Shown: one piece after another, positions 23,101 through 31,465 of the stretch
How positions within the stretch are numbered: the stretch's first letter is position 1
How the letters are laid out: the number at the start of each line of letters is the position of its first letter
Assembly: GCA_048499455.1 (NCBI GenBank)
Contig: JASNZV010000008.1
Location: 124,001 to 188,000 of the forward strand
DNA: 64,000 bases
Direction: 5' to 3'
Source: CFX5 sp023384495
GTDB taxonomy: Bacteria; Chloroflexota; Anaerolineae; Caldilineales; Caldilineaceae
Program-made: the position numbers and the translations under genes
The notes under the pieces: generated by a model
Told to the model about the DNA's origin: nothing
Databases searched by the model: none
What the model saw: only the letters and a program-made list of their open reading frames with translations

Positions 23101-23566
23101 ATTTCAGCAGGAGGGTCTGGTCCTATTACAGGAGACAGAGCAGGAACCAGCGCTGGTCGCAGCCACATTACATAATCTTGGGCAAGTGATGGTTGCTTCG
23201 GGCGAGCATCGCCATGCCGAGGCCAGGGAGACCTTCCGGCAAGCCCTTGAACTGGCGATCAAGCATCAACTGGCGCCCATCGCGCTGGATATCTTTGTCG
23301 GTGTAGCCCGGCTCCGGGTGCTGGCTGGTGCGACAGAACAAGCAATCGATCTCCTCACCCTGGCCGCACTGCATGAGGCCGGCGCCTTTGCGACGCGCAA
23401 GCATGCCCGCCAATTCCTGGCCGAACAGACCAGCCATTTGCGCCCCGAAGCGAGCCAGCCATTTCAGGCTCACGGGGTGCAGCTCGATTGGCAGCAGGCC
23501 GCCCGACAATTGGTTGATGAATTATTAGCCGAGTTGGCCGGGAATGGGGTGAGTTCAGCCCCTTGA
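20129..23566 (+). CDS. AfsR-like regulator: BTAD, NB-ARC-type ATPase, TPR
   Basis: A 1,145-residue STAND-type transcription regulator. Residues 1-95 form an OmpR-like winged helix beginning FRLSLHLFGAPRITLDG. Residues 96-250 are the bacterial transcriptional activation (BTAD) domain with QPGARDNLRRTLSSLHQAL and LDPLHEPAQRLLMRLYAENE. The ATPase (about 285-600) has Walker A GPGGIGKTR near 311 and Walker B RLMLIVDNMEHLL near 380. The C-terminal half is TPR repeats (QAQHYIDEGVRISEELDN, QAIQTLQQSLAHFNEVGA). Such proteins integrate ATP binding with a ligand or protein signal to activate a local operon. The region around residues 650-1000 is lower in GC than the rest. Confidence 0.92.
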   Translation: MFRLSLHLFGAPRITLDGSNLHIQRRKAFALLAYLAVTHTPHRRDALATLFWPDFDQPGARDNLRRTLSSLHQALHQEWLEIDRNTIRLRDGGDLWVDVVHFQTLLAGCQSHPHPHDQTCDECLPLLNEAAQLSTGDFLAGFTLADSPGFDEWQAFETERLRLALAGVLARLGDVYCNRAEYETAIDHARRWVALDPLHEPAQRLLMRLYAENEQQSDALRQYKLCRQLLQNELGAPPATETTALYEQIRKRTMAPVVIAAAQPLPPSFVRSPRHNLPTQTSPFIGREQELADIRRLLLDEPGCRLLNLFGPGGIGKTRLALTLAAQTLDTFADGVFFVSLAPVSEVAYIAPAIAEALRFTFYGQSDPKTQLLAYLGQKRLMLIVDNMEHLLAGADLLSDIVSQAPGVTLLTTSRERLHLQEEWVYEVQGLPFPAAGGEATANADVYPAIRLFLQRARQSRATFAPASDELAEIGRICQLVEGMPLGLELAAPWIRSLSCREIAAEIERSLDFLTTPLRNAPERHRSLRVVFEQTWGRLWQAEQAVLMRLSVFRGGCTREAAEAVAGATLPLLSSLVDKALVRRTNLGRYDLHELIRQFAEARLLAEPQVAEQVQQRHRDFFISFLEAHTAGVKGRRQLETLAKIEADIDNVRIAWRGVIANREIEAIGRAAECLFVYHLYRNGYDEGLVEFGRAMTVFTALPAAQMDDGWLPELAISDQYHNLVGFLLAAQGYFLAHRHALRRGQLLLEQALALLRRTDTHPRESHRRKEAFALLWLGWALYFQDRITEARPYAQESLTLFAESADRWGEGWSLLLLSNCTRDGRPAEAEQILKKVRSTCQESGDRSLLGYCCFNLGVVARELGHYAQAQHYIDEGVRISEELDNILGLGYALFRRGQLEIALGKYSQAIQTLQQSLAHFNEVGAVHASRARFTLGIAQHLKGEHDHAAHLYTQSLEAFAVADSKLWLARCLNRLGCLAYDQGKLHQAERFQQEGLVLLQETEQEPALVAATLHNLGQVMVASGEHRHAEARETFRQALELAIKHQLAPIALDIFVGVARLRVLAGATEQAIDLLTLAALHEAGAFATRKHARQFLAEQTSHLRPEASQPFQAHGVQLDWQQAARQLVDELLAELAGNGVSSAP

Positions 23567-23655
23567 ATCTCATCAACTTGCCTAGCTTCACGAACCTTCA
23601 TGACGGCTCGACCCCTTCTCCACGCCAAGCGACTCACACAGTACTGTGAAGAGGA

Positions 23656-24075
23656 TTAAACCCAGCCCAGTTCTCTCATAGCCCAGGGCGCATTCCACAC
23701 CTTGACCATGCGCTCGACTTTGTTCTCGTCATTCATGGTCAAGAGATAGACGTAGTGGGAATGCGTTTCTTTGTGGGTCGGTGGCACGGGACCCCCTTCT
23801 CCAGTGTGCTTCGCATGATAGGTGGCATAGAAAATGGCCGTCCTGGTCTCTTCATCATAGGCGGAGACATGGAGGTCATAGGTGGCGCCGGGCGCGGTAA
23901 TCGTGGCAAAACCAGCCATCCAGTCACAATAGCCCTGGACCGTATCCATTTCCGCCAGGGGTTCACTCTGGGCGGTGAAGGTTGCTCCCTCGGCCACGTA
24001 CGGTTGACAGCCCGCCCAGCCTTCTGCGGCTTCGCAGGCAGCAAAGAACTTCGTTGCGTTTTCAAATGCAGTCAT
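23656..24075 (-). CDS. SnoaL/NTF2-like domain protein
   Basis: A 139-residue cone-shaped alpha+beta protein of the NTF2-like superfamily: the helical start FENATKFFAACEAAEGW, the strand region YVAEGATFTAQSEPL, then YCDWMAGFATITAPGATYDL and a C-terminal VYLLTMNDENKVERMVKVWN sheet. AAGGAGAGACC before ATG 24075 decides the start; an upstream frame adds an unlikely leader. These folds act as small hydrolases, isomerases or binding proteins. It is convergent with the BTAD regulator. The substrate is unknown. Confidence 0.82.
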   Translation of the reverse strand: MTAFENATKFFAACEAAEGWAGCQPYVAEGATFTAQSEPLAEMDTVQGYCDWMAGFATITAPGATYDLHVSAYDEETRTAIFYATYHAKHTGEGGPVPPTHKETHSHYVYLLTMNDENKVERMVKVWNAPWAMRELGWV

Positions 24076-24215
24076 GGTCTCTCCTTTGCGGGTTTGGTTG
24101 GCGTTGCAAATTTGCTCACACAATGCTCTCTTTCAGCGTCTCCTATGACCCTTCTTCCCATTGGCCCAACGCACTTTACTCATTGACCGGCCTGACTCAA
24201 TTCTCTCAGCTACCT

Positions 24216-24585
24216 TCACCATGCCACTGCCTCACCCCAAGGTTCGGCCATGAAAGCATCCGCATCCTCACCCCACCGCCGCAATGCTTCACTGATCGTC
24301 TGCAAAGCGAACGTTTGTCACACCCGCCGACAGGGCATGTTTGCGCGCAAGCTCGACTTGCGCCGGATCGATATCGATGCCAACAACTTCAGCAGGCGCC
24401 ACGATCATGGCCCAGTCAACTGTGATCGAACCTGGGCCACATCCACAATCAAGCAGCCGCATCCCCCTCTCCAGACAAGGTAGAAAAAAAGCACCATGGG
24501 TTGCAGCACGGCGACGGTAGAGGAATTGCTTCGCCTCGCCTGTATATTCAACTTGGAAATGCGTGGAGCTATCCGTTTCGGACAT
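24216..24585 (-). pseudogene. UbiE-like methyltransferase remnant with internal deletion and frameshift
   Basis: The first 99 residues from ATG 24585 are a good SAM methyltransferase N-terminus: LLDCGCGPGSITVDWA (motif I) and VVGIDIDPAQVELARKHA. The frame stops after VTNVRFADDQ. In another frame the sequence continues at once with TISEALRRWGEDADAFMAEP and ends WGEAVAW, which looks like the C-terminal end of the same family. The middle of the enzyme (about 130 residues expected) is missing and the frames no longer match, so both a deletion and a frame change happened. No functional product is likely. The neighbouring genes are intact. Confidence 0.7.
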
Positions 24586-24634
24586 GATGTGTTTTCCCGA
24601 TAGATATCGCAGCCTTGCCTTCTCTGCCTTTGCC

Positions 24635-25063
24635 TCAATTCTCAAACTCGAATAACTCAAACCCAACGCCACTAGGCCCTTCAAACCAGATAAAACGTAG
24701 CGCACCCAATTCAGAAGCCATATACCCATTTTCAGGCATTGGCCGTGAAACGGCGTAGCCTAGCGCTTCTACCTTTTCGCGCCATGCCAGTAAATCTGTG
24801 ACCTGGAAACACAAATGCGGCACCCCCACTACATGGCCGCTGGGATGAACCGCAAAATCAGGTCGAGGTTGCGCATTCGGCTCTGTCAAGATTTCGATCA
24901 GCTGAGCATCTTCGGTCTGAACAAATATCCGCTCACCAGCGCCCACGATTCCCCTTGGAATACGGGTTAGCAGGCGGAATCCCATGACATTGACGAGAAA
25001 CATCATCATTGCACCAACGTCATCGACCCATAGCCCCACATGATGAACCCTCGCGTGCTTCAT
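24635..25063 (-). CDS. VOC-family (glyoxalase/dioxygenase-like) protein
   Basis: A 142-residue vicinal oxygen chelate protein with two beta-alpha-beta-beta-beta units. The first metal position is His in VHHVGLWVDDV, the second in VPHLCFQVTDLLAW, and the last Glu is in GVGFELFEFE. AGGAGG lies six bases before ATG 25063. VOC enzymes include glyoxalase I, dioxygenases and fosfomycin-resistance proteins; single-domain members of this kind are usually of unknown substrate. It lies upstream of the methyltransferase remnant on the same strand, with the remnant start 50 bp after its stop. Confidence 0.88.
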   Translation of the reverse strand: MKHARVHHVGLWVDDVGAMMMFLVNVMGFRLLTRIPRGIVGAGERIFVQTEDAQLIEILTEPNAQPRPDFAVHPSGHVVGVPHLCFQVTDLLAWREKVEALGYAVSRPMPENGYMASELGALRFIWFEGPSGVGFELFEFEN

Positions 25064-25203
25064 CAGCACCCTCCTTGATGACGATTCTTACCAAGAAATC
25101 GCTGAGCGGACCTCCTCCCTCAGCTTCTCGCTCTGAGCTATCATCAGGCGTTCCAGTTCAGCCGGATACGCAGCACCACCCTTCAGCGATTCATGGCCTG
25201 CAG

Positions 25204-26097
25204 CTATCCCATGAACGTGCGCCGGATGTAGTCGTCTAGCGTCGTCAGCTTGACCTCGTATGCCGGCGCAGTCTCAGTCATCTCCACAAAGGTCTCGAAG
25301 GTCTCCATGCCGTTCAGCAGGGCGCCGATTTCGTCCGGCAACAGCGGCGCCGGCGAACCCGGCGGCAGGTATTGCACAGGCACTTTCGCGCCCATCGCTT
25401 GGCCCACCGCTGCCACGACCTCGGTCCAGCTGTAGGACGCCGGCCCGCCAATGCCGATGCGCTGGTTGGCGGCGCGCGGGTTGTCCACCGCCGCCACGGC
25501 AAAGGCCGCCACATCCGCTTCGGAGACAAAGTTATGGCGATGGTCTCCCTTGCCGATCAGCGAGATCGGCTGGCGCGCCATCAACGGCATCCCCACCACC
25601 ATGCCGATCCAGATCTCCATGAAGATGGCCGGCCACAGGATCGTATGTTCCATCCCGCTCTGTTCGAGCGCGGCCTCGCAAGTTCCCTTGATGTTGAACA
25701 GCGGCACAGGATGGCCCTGAACTGCGCCGTAGGTCGAGGTATAGACGAAACGCTTGACGCCCGCCGCCCTGGCCGCTTCAATCAGGCCAAGCGTACCGTG
25801 CAGATCGACGGCCGGAACCGTGTCATCGCCCCCGCGTTGCGTGGCCGTGGCCGTGGTGACCACCGTCTCCACACCAGCGACCGCCGCAGTCAGCGACGCG
25901 CGATCCTTGAGATCACCATAGACCGCCTCTGCTCCGGCCTCGATCAAAGATCGCGCCGTGTTTGCGCGCCCCTGTTTGGCCAACTCCTCTGACGGCGAGT
26001 TGTGCCGGGCCAATATGCGCACCGGCTTGCCCTGCGCCAACAACCCACGAGTGATACGCCCGCCCAACGAACCTGTGGCGCCAACGACCAGAATCAT
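25204..26097 (-). CDS. NmrA-like NAD(P)-binding protein
   Basis: A 297-residue atypical short-chain reductase. The N-terminal motif ILVVGATGSLGGRITRGLLA (GxxGxxG) binds NAD(P); VVTTATATQRGG and RFVYTSTYGAVQGHPV follow in the usual order, and the C-terminal substrate half has HNFVSEADVAAFAVAAV. The NmrA/HSCARG-type proteins are redox sensors or reductases of quinones and flavonoid-like compounds. AGGAGG before ATG 26097 fixes the start. It lies 35 bp after an MBL-fold hydrolase and is probably cotranscribed with it, divergent from the second BTAD regulator. Confidence 0.9.
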   Translation of the reverse strand: MILVVGATGSLGGRITRGLLAQGKPVRILARHNSPSEELAKQGRANTARSLIEAGAEAVYGDLKDRASLTAAVAGVETVVTTATATQRGGDDTVPAVDLHGTLGLIEAARAAGVKRFVYTSTYGAVQGHPVPLFNIKGTCEAALEQSGMEHTILWPAIFMEIWIGMVVGMPLMARQPISLIGKGDHRHNFVSEADVAAFAVAAVDNPRAANQRIGIGGPASYSWTEVVAAVGQAMGAKVPVQYLPPGSPAPLLPDEIGALLNGMETFETFVEMTETAPAYEVKLTTLDDYIRRTFMG

Positions 26098-26132
26098 TTT
26101 GCTACCTCCTTTGAAAATGGACACACTGCGAC

Positions 26133-27014
26133 TCATGCGTTTGCGGATGGTAAAACGAGGGGCTGCCAGCGCCAGCCGCCATCGTGCAGCACCACGTGCC
26201 CCAGACCGGGAAACGGAAAGTGGTACATGTGGACCAATGCCCGGTCAACAGCGGCTTGCCCCAACAGCCGGCGGCGGGTCACCACCGTCTCGTGGGGCAA
26301 ATAGTCGGCCTTACTGACCCAATCAGGATGCTCAACATGGATGGGATGGAGGGCGGTGTCGACGCCCCACAGCAATTGCTCACCTTCTGACGTGATCCTG
26401 AGGGCGATATGACCGGGCGTATGCCCCGGCGCCGCCACGACTGCGATACCAGGTATGATCTCGTCACCCTCCTCCACTAAGGTCAGGCGATCCCGGATCG
26501 GCGGCAGTTGGGCGCGCGCAACGCTGCGAATGATTTCGATGAACATGGGGATCTTGAGCGAGGCCAGATCCGGGTCTGTCGCCCAAAAATCCCACTCTTC
26601 CCGCCCCATAACATAGCGGGCGTTGGCAAAGGCCGGCTTCCCCGTGCTATCCAGATTGCCGCCAATGTGATCGGGGTGGCCGTGCGTAAGGATGACGGTG
26701 TCGATCTCCTCCGGCGCCACGTCGATCGAGCGCAAATTGGGCAACAACTGGCCGGTCGTCGGCGCCAGCCCACCGACCCCGGTATCGACAAGAACGATGC
26801 GGTCGCCGGTCTTGACGAGGAGACTTGGATAGGGGCTGGGATATGTTTCCCAGGCTGCGGGATCGATCTGATGTTCTTGCAGGGCTTGCATCACACGCTC
26901 TTCGGGAACATCATCGAAAAATACTTGAGCCGGATGCGGATAGAAGAACGCGCCATCATTGACGATGGCGCACTCAAAGGTCCCAACGTGAAATCGGTAA
27001 ACATGGGCGTTCAT
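26133..27014 (-). CDS. MBL-fold metallo-hydrolase
   Basis: A 293-residue zinc hydrolase. The metal motif is VILTHGHPDHIGG (HxHxDH), with further ligands in VVAAPGHTPGHIAL and WGVDTALHP. The fold resembles quorum-quenching lactonases and other small-molecule hydrolases; the substrate cannot be named. GGAGGAGG abuts one ATG at 27020 and is six bases from the next at 27014; the latter has normal spacing and is chosen. It heads a two-gene unit with the NmrA-like gene and is divergent from the BTAD regulator, which is the best candidate to control it. Confidence 0.88.
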   Translation of the reverse strand: MNAHVYRFHVGTFECAIVNDGAFFYPHPAQVFFDDVPEERVMQALQEHQIDPAAWETYPSPYPSLLVKTGDRIVLVDTGVGGLAPTTGQLLPNLRSIDVAPEEIDTVILTHGHPDHIGGNLDSTGKPAFANARYVMGREEWDFWATDPDLASLKIPMFIEIIRSVARAQLPPIRDRLTLVEEGDEIIPGIAVVAAPGHTPGHIALRITSEGEQLLWGVDTALHPIHVEHPDWVSKADYLPHETVVTRRRLLGQAAVDRALVHMYHFPFPGLGHVVLHDGGWRWQPLVLPSANA

Positions 27015-27109
27015 GATCATCCTCCTCCGATAGGGTCTGTGAGCCTCTCTGCTCAGTGTAACGAATGGGCGTGACAGAATCGTCGCACAAACGTCGCATG
27101 CCCGACTTA

Positions 27110-27245
27110 TGTTTATGGGTGCATCCAAGATTTAGGGCAAACGTCCCCGGCACAGGCGAGTGAATTTCTGCAGGCCGGAAGAATCTGTCGCCTGTGCCGG
27201 GGACGTTGATCAGCTCACCCTATTTTTCGGATACACCGACTTATG
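27110..27245. repeat. CCCCGGCACAGG hairpin repeat, copy 2
   Basis: The perfect 20-bp arms (27140-27159 and 27188-27207) are identical to those of the copy at 12361-12500, with the same 28-base loop length and four or so base changes inside the loop. Outer ends carry GCATCCAAGA and TTTTCGGATACACC. It fills most of the spacer between the divergent MBL and BTAD genes and may supply or disturb their promoters. Confidence 0.85.
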
Positions 27246-27280
27246 TTTATCAACAGGTGGTGCATTGTGATCGTTTCGGC

Positions 27281-27286
27281 TATAAT
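27281..27286 (+). promoter_or_regulatory. Consensus -10 box for the second BTAD regulator
   Basis: TATAAT lies 24 bases before ATG 27310. The sequence 16-18 bp upstream is a poor -35, suggesting activator dependence. The ribosome binding site AAAGGAG sits between, so the leader would be only about 15-18 bases. Confidence 0.45.
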
Positions 27287-27309
27287 GGGCGCAGTGAAAG
27301 GAGACCCGC

Positions 27310-30300
27310 ATGGCTCGCCTGGTGCTGCATCTCTTTGGGACACCCCGCATCGAATTGGATCATCAGCCGCTCGCTATCCAGCGACGCAAGGGCGCTGCTC
27401 TGTTGGCCTATCTGGCAGTCACGCAACGGCCCCACCATCGCGACGCACTGGCCACGCTTCTCTTTCCTGAGTATGGCCAGACCGGCGCACGGAAGAATCT
27501 GCGCCGCATTCTTTCGTCGCTCCATGGCGAGCTCAACCATGCCTGGCTCCAGATAGACCGGGTCACGGTGGCGCTGCCGCCGATAGCAGACCTCTGGGCG
27601 GATGTCAGCCATTTTCATCACCTCCTGGTCAGCACACGCCGCCACGACCATGCGCCGGAAGAGGCCTGCACCCCCTGTTTGGCTGCGCTTGGCGAAGCAG
27701 CAGCACTCTATACCGATGAGTTTCTCCATGGTTTTACCCTGCCCGATAGCCCTGATTTCGACGACTGGCAGCGCAGCCAGAGCGAGCAACTGCGCAGCGA
27801 GTTGGATGACGTATTGGCGCGTCTGGGCTGGGGTCATGCCGCGCAGGGAGCGCATTCAATTGCGCTCGACTACGCCCGCCGCCGCGTGGTGTTGGACCCT
27901 CTGCACGAAGCCGCGCACCGCCAGCTGATCCACCTCTACGCCCACGCGGGTCAGCCCACCGCGGCGCACCGCCAATATGCCGAGTGTGTCCACATGCTAC
28001 AGGCCGAATTGGGCCTGCCGCCGACCCAGGAAACGGATGCACTTGTTGAGGCGATCAAGGCGGGGCAGACACCGTCGATTGGCAAGCAGACGACGCAGCA
28101 CAGCCCGGCCGTAATCGGCAGCAATCAGGCCGCCGCGTCGCCACCGACTTTGTCCACTTCCGAAGCTGGTTTGCCCGCTTTCCTCACCGGTCAAGCCCCA
28201 GCTTCGGTTGCCGACAAGATCATTTTTGTCGCCCGCCGGCAGGAACTGGCGCAACTGCGTGGCTTTTTGCAGCGGATGCTGGCGGGTCAGGGGCAGGTGG
28301 TCTTTGTCACGGGCGAGGCAGGCAGCGGCAAAACGGCGCTGCTCCACGAATTCGCCCGCCAGGCCCAGGAGGCCGTTCCAGACCTGATTGTCGCCACGGG
28401 GGTCTGCAATGCCTATGCGGGGATGGGTGATCCGTATCTCCCCTTTCGCGAGATCATGGCGATGATTACCGGCGATGTGGATGCCCTCTGGCAGGCTGGG
28501 GCAATTTCGCGCACGCAGGCATTGCGCCTGTGGCGTTTACTTCCAGACGCAGTCACTGCCCTGCTCGAACACGGTCCAAACATGATTGGCGCCTTTGTCT
28601 CCGGCCCGGCTCTGGCTGGTCGAGCAGCGGCCTACCCCCTGACGCAAGGAGATTGGAGGGACCGGCTGCGGGCGCAACTGGCGCAGGACAACCGCGCCCC
28701 GAGGCGGGAGCCCTGGGGGCGCGGCCCCGACCAGAATCGTATCTTTGAAGAGTACAGCCAGGTGCTGCGCACGCTGGCCGCCGCGCGCCCGCTCCTGTTG
28801 ATGCTTGACGACCTCCATTGGGCGGATGCTTCCTCGATCAGCCTGCTCTTCTATCTCGGGCGACACCTGGCCGGCCGCCGTATCCTCATCGTCGGTTCAT
28901 ACCGGCCTGAGGATGTCGCCCTGGGCTGGCATGGGGAGCCGCACCCGTTGAGCGAGGTCATTCATGAGTTCGAACGACAGAGCGGCGAAATCTGTGTCAG
29001 CCTGCATGAGGCGAGCGCGGAAGGCCGCCATTTTGTCGATGCGCTGCTGGATGTGGAGCCAAACCGCTTTGACGAAACGTTTCGGCAGGCGCTGTTTCGG
29101 CATAGCGGAGGCCATGCCCTCTTCACGACCGAGCTCTTGCGCGACCTGCAAGAGCGGCGCATCCTGATAGAAGATGCCAATGGCCAGTGGATCGCCAGCC
29201 CACACCTCGACTGGCAGACGTTGCCGGCGCGCGTGGAGGGCGTCATCGCCCGGCGTATCGGTCGCTTGGACGCCAGGCTGCGGGAGACGCTGACGATCGC
29301 CAGTGTCGAGGGCGAGGAGTTTACGGCCGAGGTAGTGGCGCGGGTACAGTCGCTTGACGAGCGCCAGTTGGTGCAGGTATTGGGCAGCGAGTTAGACCGC
29401 CGCCATCATCTGGTGCGCGCTCAAGAGATTCGACCCTTAGGCGCCCGGCGCTTGTCCCTCTATCGTTTTCGCCATCACTTGTTCCAGAAATATCTCTATG
29501 ACAGCTTAGACCCCGCCGAGCGGGCGTACTTACACGAGACAGTGGGCGCGACACTGGAGAATTTGCACCATGAGCAGCCGGAACAACTCGCCTTGATTGC
29601 GGCGCAACTGGCGCGCCATTTTCAAGCAGCAGGGCTTGCCGAGAAGGCAATCGACTATCGTTTGCTGGCCGGTCAGCAGGCGGTGAAGGTTTCGGCCAAC
29701 CAGGAGGCGCTCACTCACTTTCAAGCCGGACTGGCATTGCTCAACGACCTCCCCGACACGCCGGAACGCGCCCGTCGCGAGCTCAACCTCCAGGTCGCCC
29801 TCGGTGTGCCGGTAACCGCAATGAGAGGGTATGCCCACCCGGATGTTGAACTGGTCTATACCCGCGCCCGTGCGTTATGTCTACAGTTGGGTGATGTTGC
29901 CCAACTCTTTCCAGCCTTATACGGTCTCTGGCGAATGGTCATGATTCGAGGACAGTTACGAGCTGCACAAACACTGAGCGACGAGTTGATGGATTTGGCC
30001 CGGAGCGCACAAGACACCGAACTATTGCTGGAAGCCTGTCGGGCTACTGGCAGCACCGCTCTTCATCTAGGTGAGTTGATCTTGGCGCGTATGTTGTTGG
30101 AGCAGGGACTGGCGCTCTATGACCGGCAGCAACATGCCGCCCATGCCTTTCTCTACGGTCACGATCCGGCGGTAAGCTGTCTGGGCTATCTGGCGCACAC
30201 ACTCTGGCTACTGGGTTATCCCGACCAAGCACAGGAACGGCGCCGGCAGGTTCTCCACCTGGCAGAGGAGCTCTCTCACCCGCTTAGTCTGTGTCATGCG

Positions 30301-30945
30301 CTGGTTTTTGGCGCTGCCATCCTTCACCAGTTACGCCGGGAAGCACCGCAAGTCCAGGAGCTGGCCCAGAGAGGCCTTGACCTGGCAACCGAGCATACAT
30401 TCCCGCTGTGGATCAACTCGGGAATGAGCCTGTTTGGCTGGGCGCTCGCTGAGCAGGGACAGGCAGCCGCCGGGATTGCACACATGCACCAGGCCACTGC
30501 CGGCTGGCAGGCTACCGGGGCTGGGACCGGTATTCCGCATTTTCTGGCGTTGCTGGCGGAGGCCTATCGCCACACTGGACAAGTCGAAACCGCACTCACC
30601 GTCCTGACCGATGCGCTGGCCGTGGTCGAACAGACGGGTGAGCGCTGGTACGAAGCCGAGCTGCATCGTCTCCACGGCGAGTTGCGCTGGCTGGCCGGCG
30701 CCGATCTGGCCGAGGTGGAAAGACTCTTCCAACGGGCGCAGACCGTTGCTCAGCAGCAGCAGGCCAAGTCGTTGGAGCTGCGAGCGACCGTGAGTTTATG
30801 CCGGCTATGGCAAGCCCAGGGCAAGGCCGCCGCTGCGCACGCGTTGCTGGCGGAAGTCTATGGCTGGTTCACGGAAGGGTTTGATACGCCCGATCTGCAA
30901 GAAGCCAGGGCGCTGCTTGAGGCGCTGTCCTTGCCTACAGTCTAG
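27310..30945 (+). CDS. AfsR-like regulator: BTAD, AAA ATPase, TPR
   Basis: A 1,211-residue regulator with the same front end as the gene at 20129: ARLVLHLFGTPRIELDHQPL and the BTAD block ARKNLRRILSSLHGELNHAW. The ATPase differs, being an AAA_16/LuxR-LAL type with Walker A VTGEAGSGKTALL near residue 336 and Walker B LLLMLDDLHWAD near 496. The C-terminal third is TPR-like (DLPDTPERARRELNLQVALG, TDALAVVEQTGERWYEAELH). AAAGGAG precedes ATG 27310. It is divergent from the MBL/NmrA pair and probably activates it. A short decayed fragment at 33510-33650 resembles pieces of this and the first regulator. Confidence 0.92.
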   Translation: MARLVLHLFGTPRIELDHQPLAIQRRKGAALLAYLAVTQRPHHRDALATLLFPEYGQTGARKNLRRILSSLHGELNHAWLQIDRVTVALPPIADLWADVSHFHHLLVSTRRHDHAPEEACTPCLAALGEAAALYTDEFLHGFTLPDSPDFDDWQRSQSEQLRSELDDVLARLGWGHAAQGAHSIALDYARRRVVLDPLHEAAHRQLIHLYAHAGQPTAAHRQYAECVHMLQAELGLPPTQETDALVEAIKAGQTPSIGKQTTQHSPAVIGSNQAAASPPTLSTSEAGLPAFLTGQAPASVADKIIFVARRQELAQLRGFLQRMLAGQGQVVFVTGEAGSGKTALLHEFARQAQEAVPDLIVATGVCNAYAGMGDPYLPFREIMAMITGDVDALWQAGAISRTQALRLWRLLPDAVTALLEHGPNMIGAFVSGPALAGRAAAYPLTQGDWRDRLRAQLAQDNRAPRREPWGRGPDQNRIFEEYSQVLRTLAAARPLLLMLDDLHWADASSISLLFYLGRHLAGRRILIVGSYRPEDVALGWHGEPHPLSEVIHEFERQSGEICVSLHEASAEGRHFVDALLDVEPNRFDETFRQALFRHSGGHALFTTELLRDLQERRILIEDANGQWIASPHLDWQTLPARVEGVIARRIGRLDARLRETLTIASVEGEEFTAEVVARVQSLDERQLVQVLGSELDRRHHLVRAQEIRPLGARRLSLYRFRHHLFQKYLYDSLDPAERAYLHETVGATLENLHHEQPEQLALIAAQLARHFQAAGLAEKAIDYRLLAGQQAVKVSANQEALTHFQAGLALLNDLPDTPERARRELNLQVALGVPVTAMRGYAHPDVELVYTRARALCLQLGDVAQLFPALYGLWRMVMIRGQLRAAQTLSDELMDLARSAQDTELLLEACRATGSTALHLGELILARMLLEQGLALYDRQQHAAHAFLYGHDPAVSCLGYLAHTLWLLGYPDQAQERRRQVLHLAEELSHPLSLCHALVFGAAILHQLRREAPQVQELAQRGLDLATEHTFPLWINSGMSLFGWALAEQGQAAAGIAHMHQATAGWQATGAGTGIPHFLALLAEAYRHTGQVETALTVLTDALAVVEQTGERWYEAELHRLHGELRWLAGADLAEVERLFQRAQTVAQQQQAKSLELRATVSLCRLWQAQGKAAAAHALLAEVYGWFTEGFDTPDLQEARALLEALSLPTV

Positions 30946-30999
30946 CCCTGATCCTGAACTTTCTTGACACGACCATTCCTTGCTCACCTATCCTCAACC

Positions 31000-31431
31000 C
31001 TATCCCTTAGCATAGTCAAACGAGACGATCTGTTCTGGTTTGACGCGAATGATGATCGGCTCAAAATGGTTGGCTAACGCTTCGGCTTCCTCACGCGTCC
31101 AATATTTTTCAAAGATAGTGACCCGTTTCGCAATGACCGCCTGCTCATCTAATTCTGCGCGACCGTAAATCAGCACAGCTTTGTGGGGAGGCGCTTGCGT
31201 GTCAATGAGCACACTCACCGCGCTGTTCCGCTGGATGTTGCGCACTTTGCGGCTCATCTTTTGTGTGCCAAGTAAGATCTCGCCGTTATCATACGTAAAC
31301 ACAAGCGGGGCGATGTGGATTGTCCCATCGGGATTGTGGCTACATAAGCGAGCAATCGGCGCCTGGGTGAGAAACTCTGCGACCTCCTGGTCGGTCATCG
31401 GTGGCATCTGAGGGTACTTTCCGAGTTCCAT
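31000..31431 (-). CDS. PPOX-class (pyridoxamine oxidase-like) split-barrel protein
   Basis: A 143-residue flavin- or F420-binding split beta-barrel protein: LTQAPIARLCSHNPDGTIHI, PLVFTYDNGEILLGTQ, then SRKVRNIQRNSAVSVLID and AVLIYGRAEL, the usual order for this family. Members reduce small molecules with FMN or F420, or bind heme. GAGGAGG lies ten bases upstream of ATG 31431. It is convergent with the second BTAD gene. Cofactor and substrate cannot be told from sequence alone. Confidence 0.85.
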   Translation of the reverse strand: MELGKYPQMPPMTDQEVAEFLTQAPIARLCSHNPDGTIHIAPLVFTYDNGEILLGTQKMSRKVRNIQRNSAVSVLIDTQAPPHKAVLIYGRAELDEQAVIAKRVTIFEKYWTREEAEALANHFEPIIIRVKPEQIVSFDYAKG

Positions 31432-31465
31432 GGCTGATTTTCCTCCTCTTTGAATCCCTTGTAGA

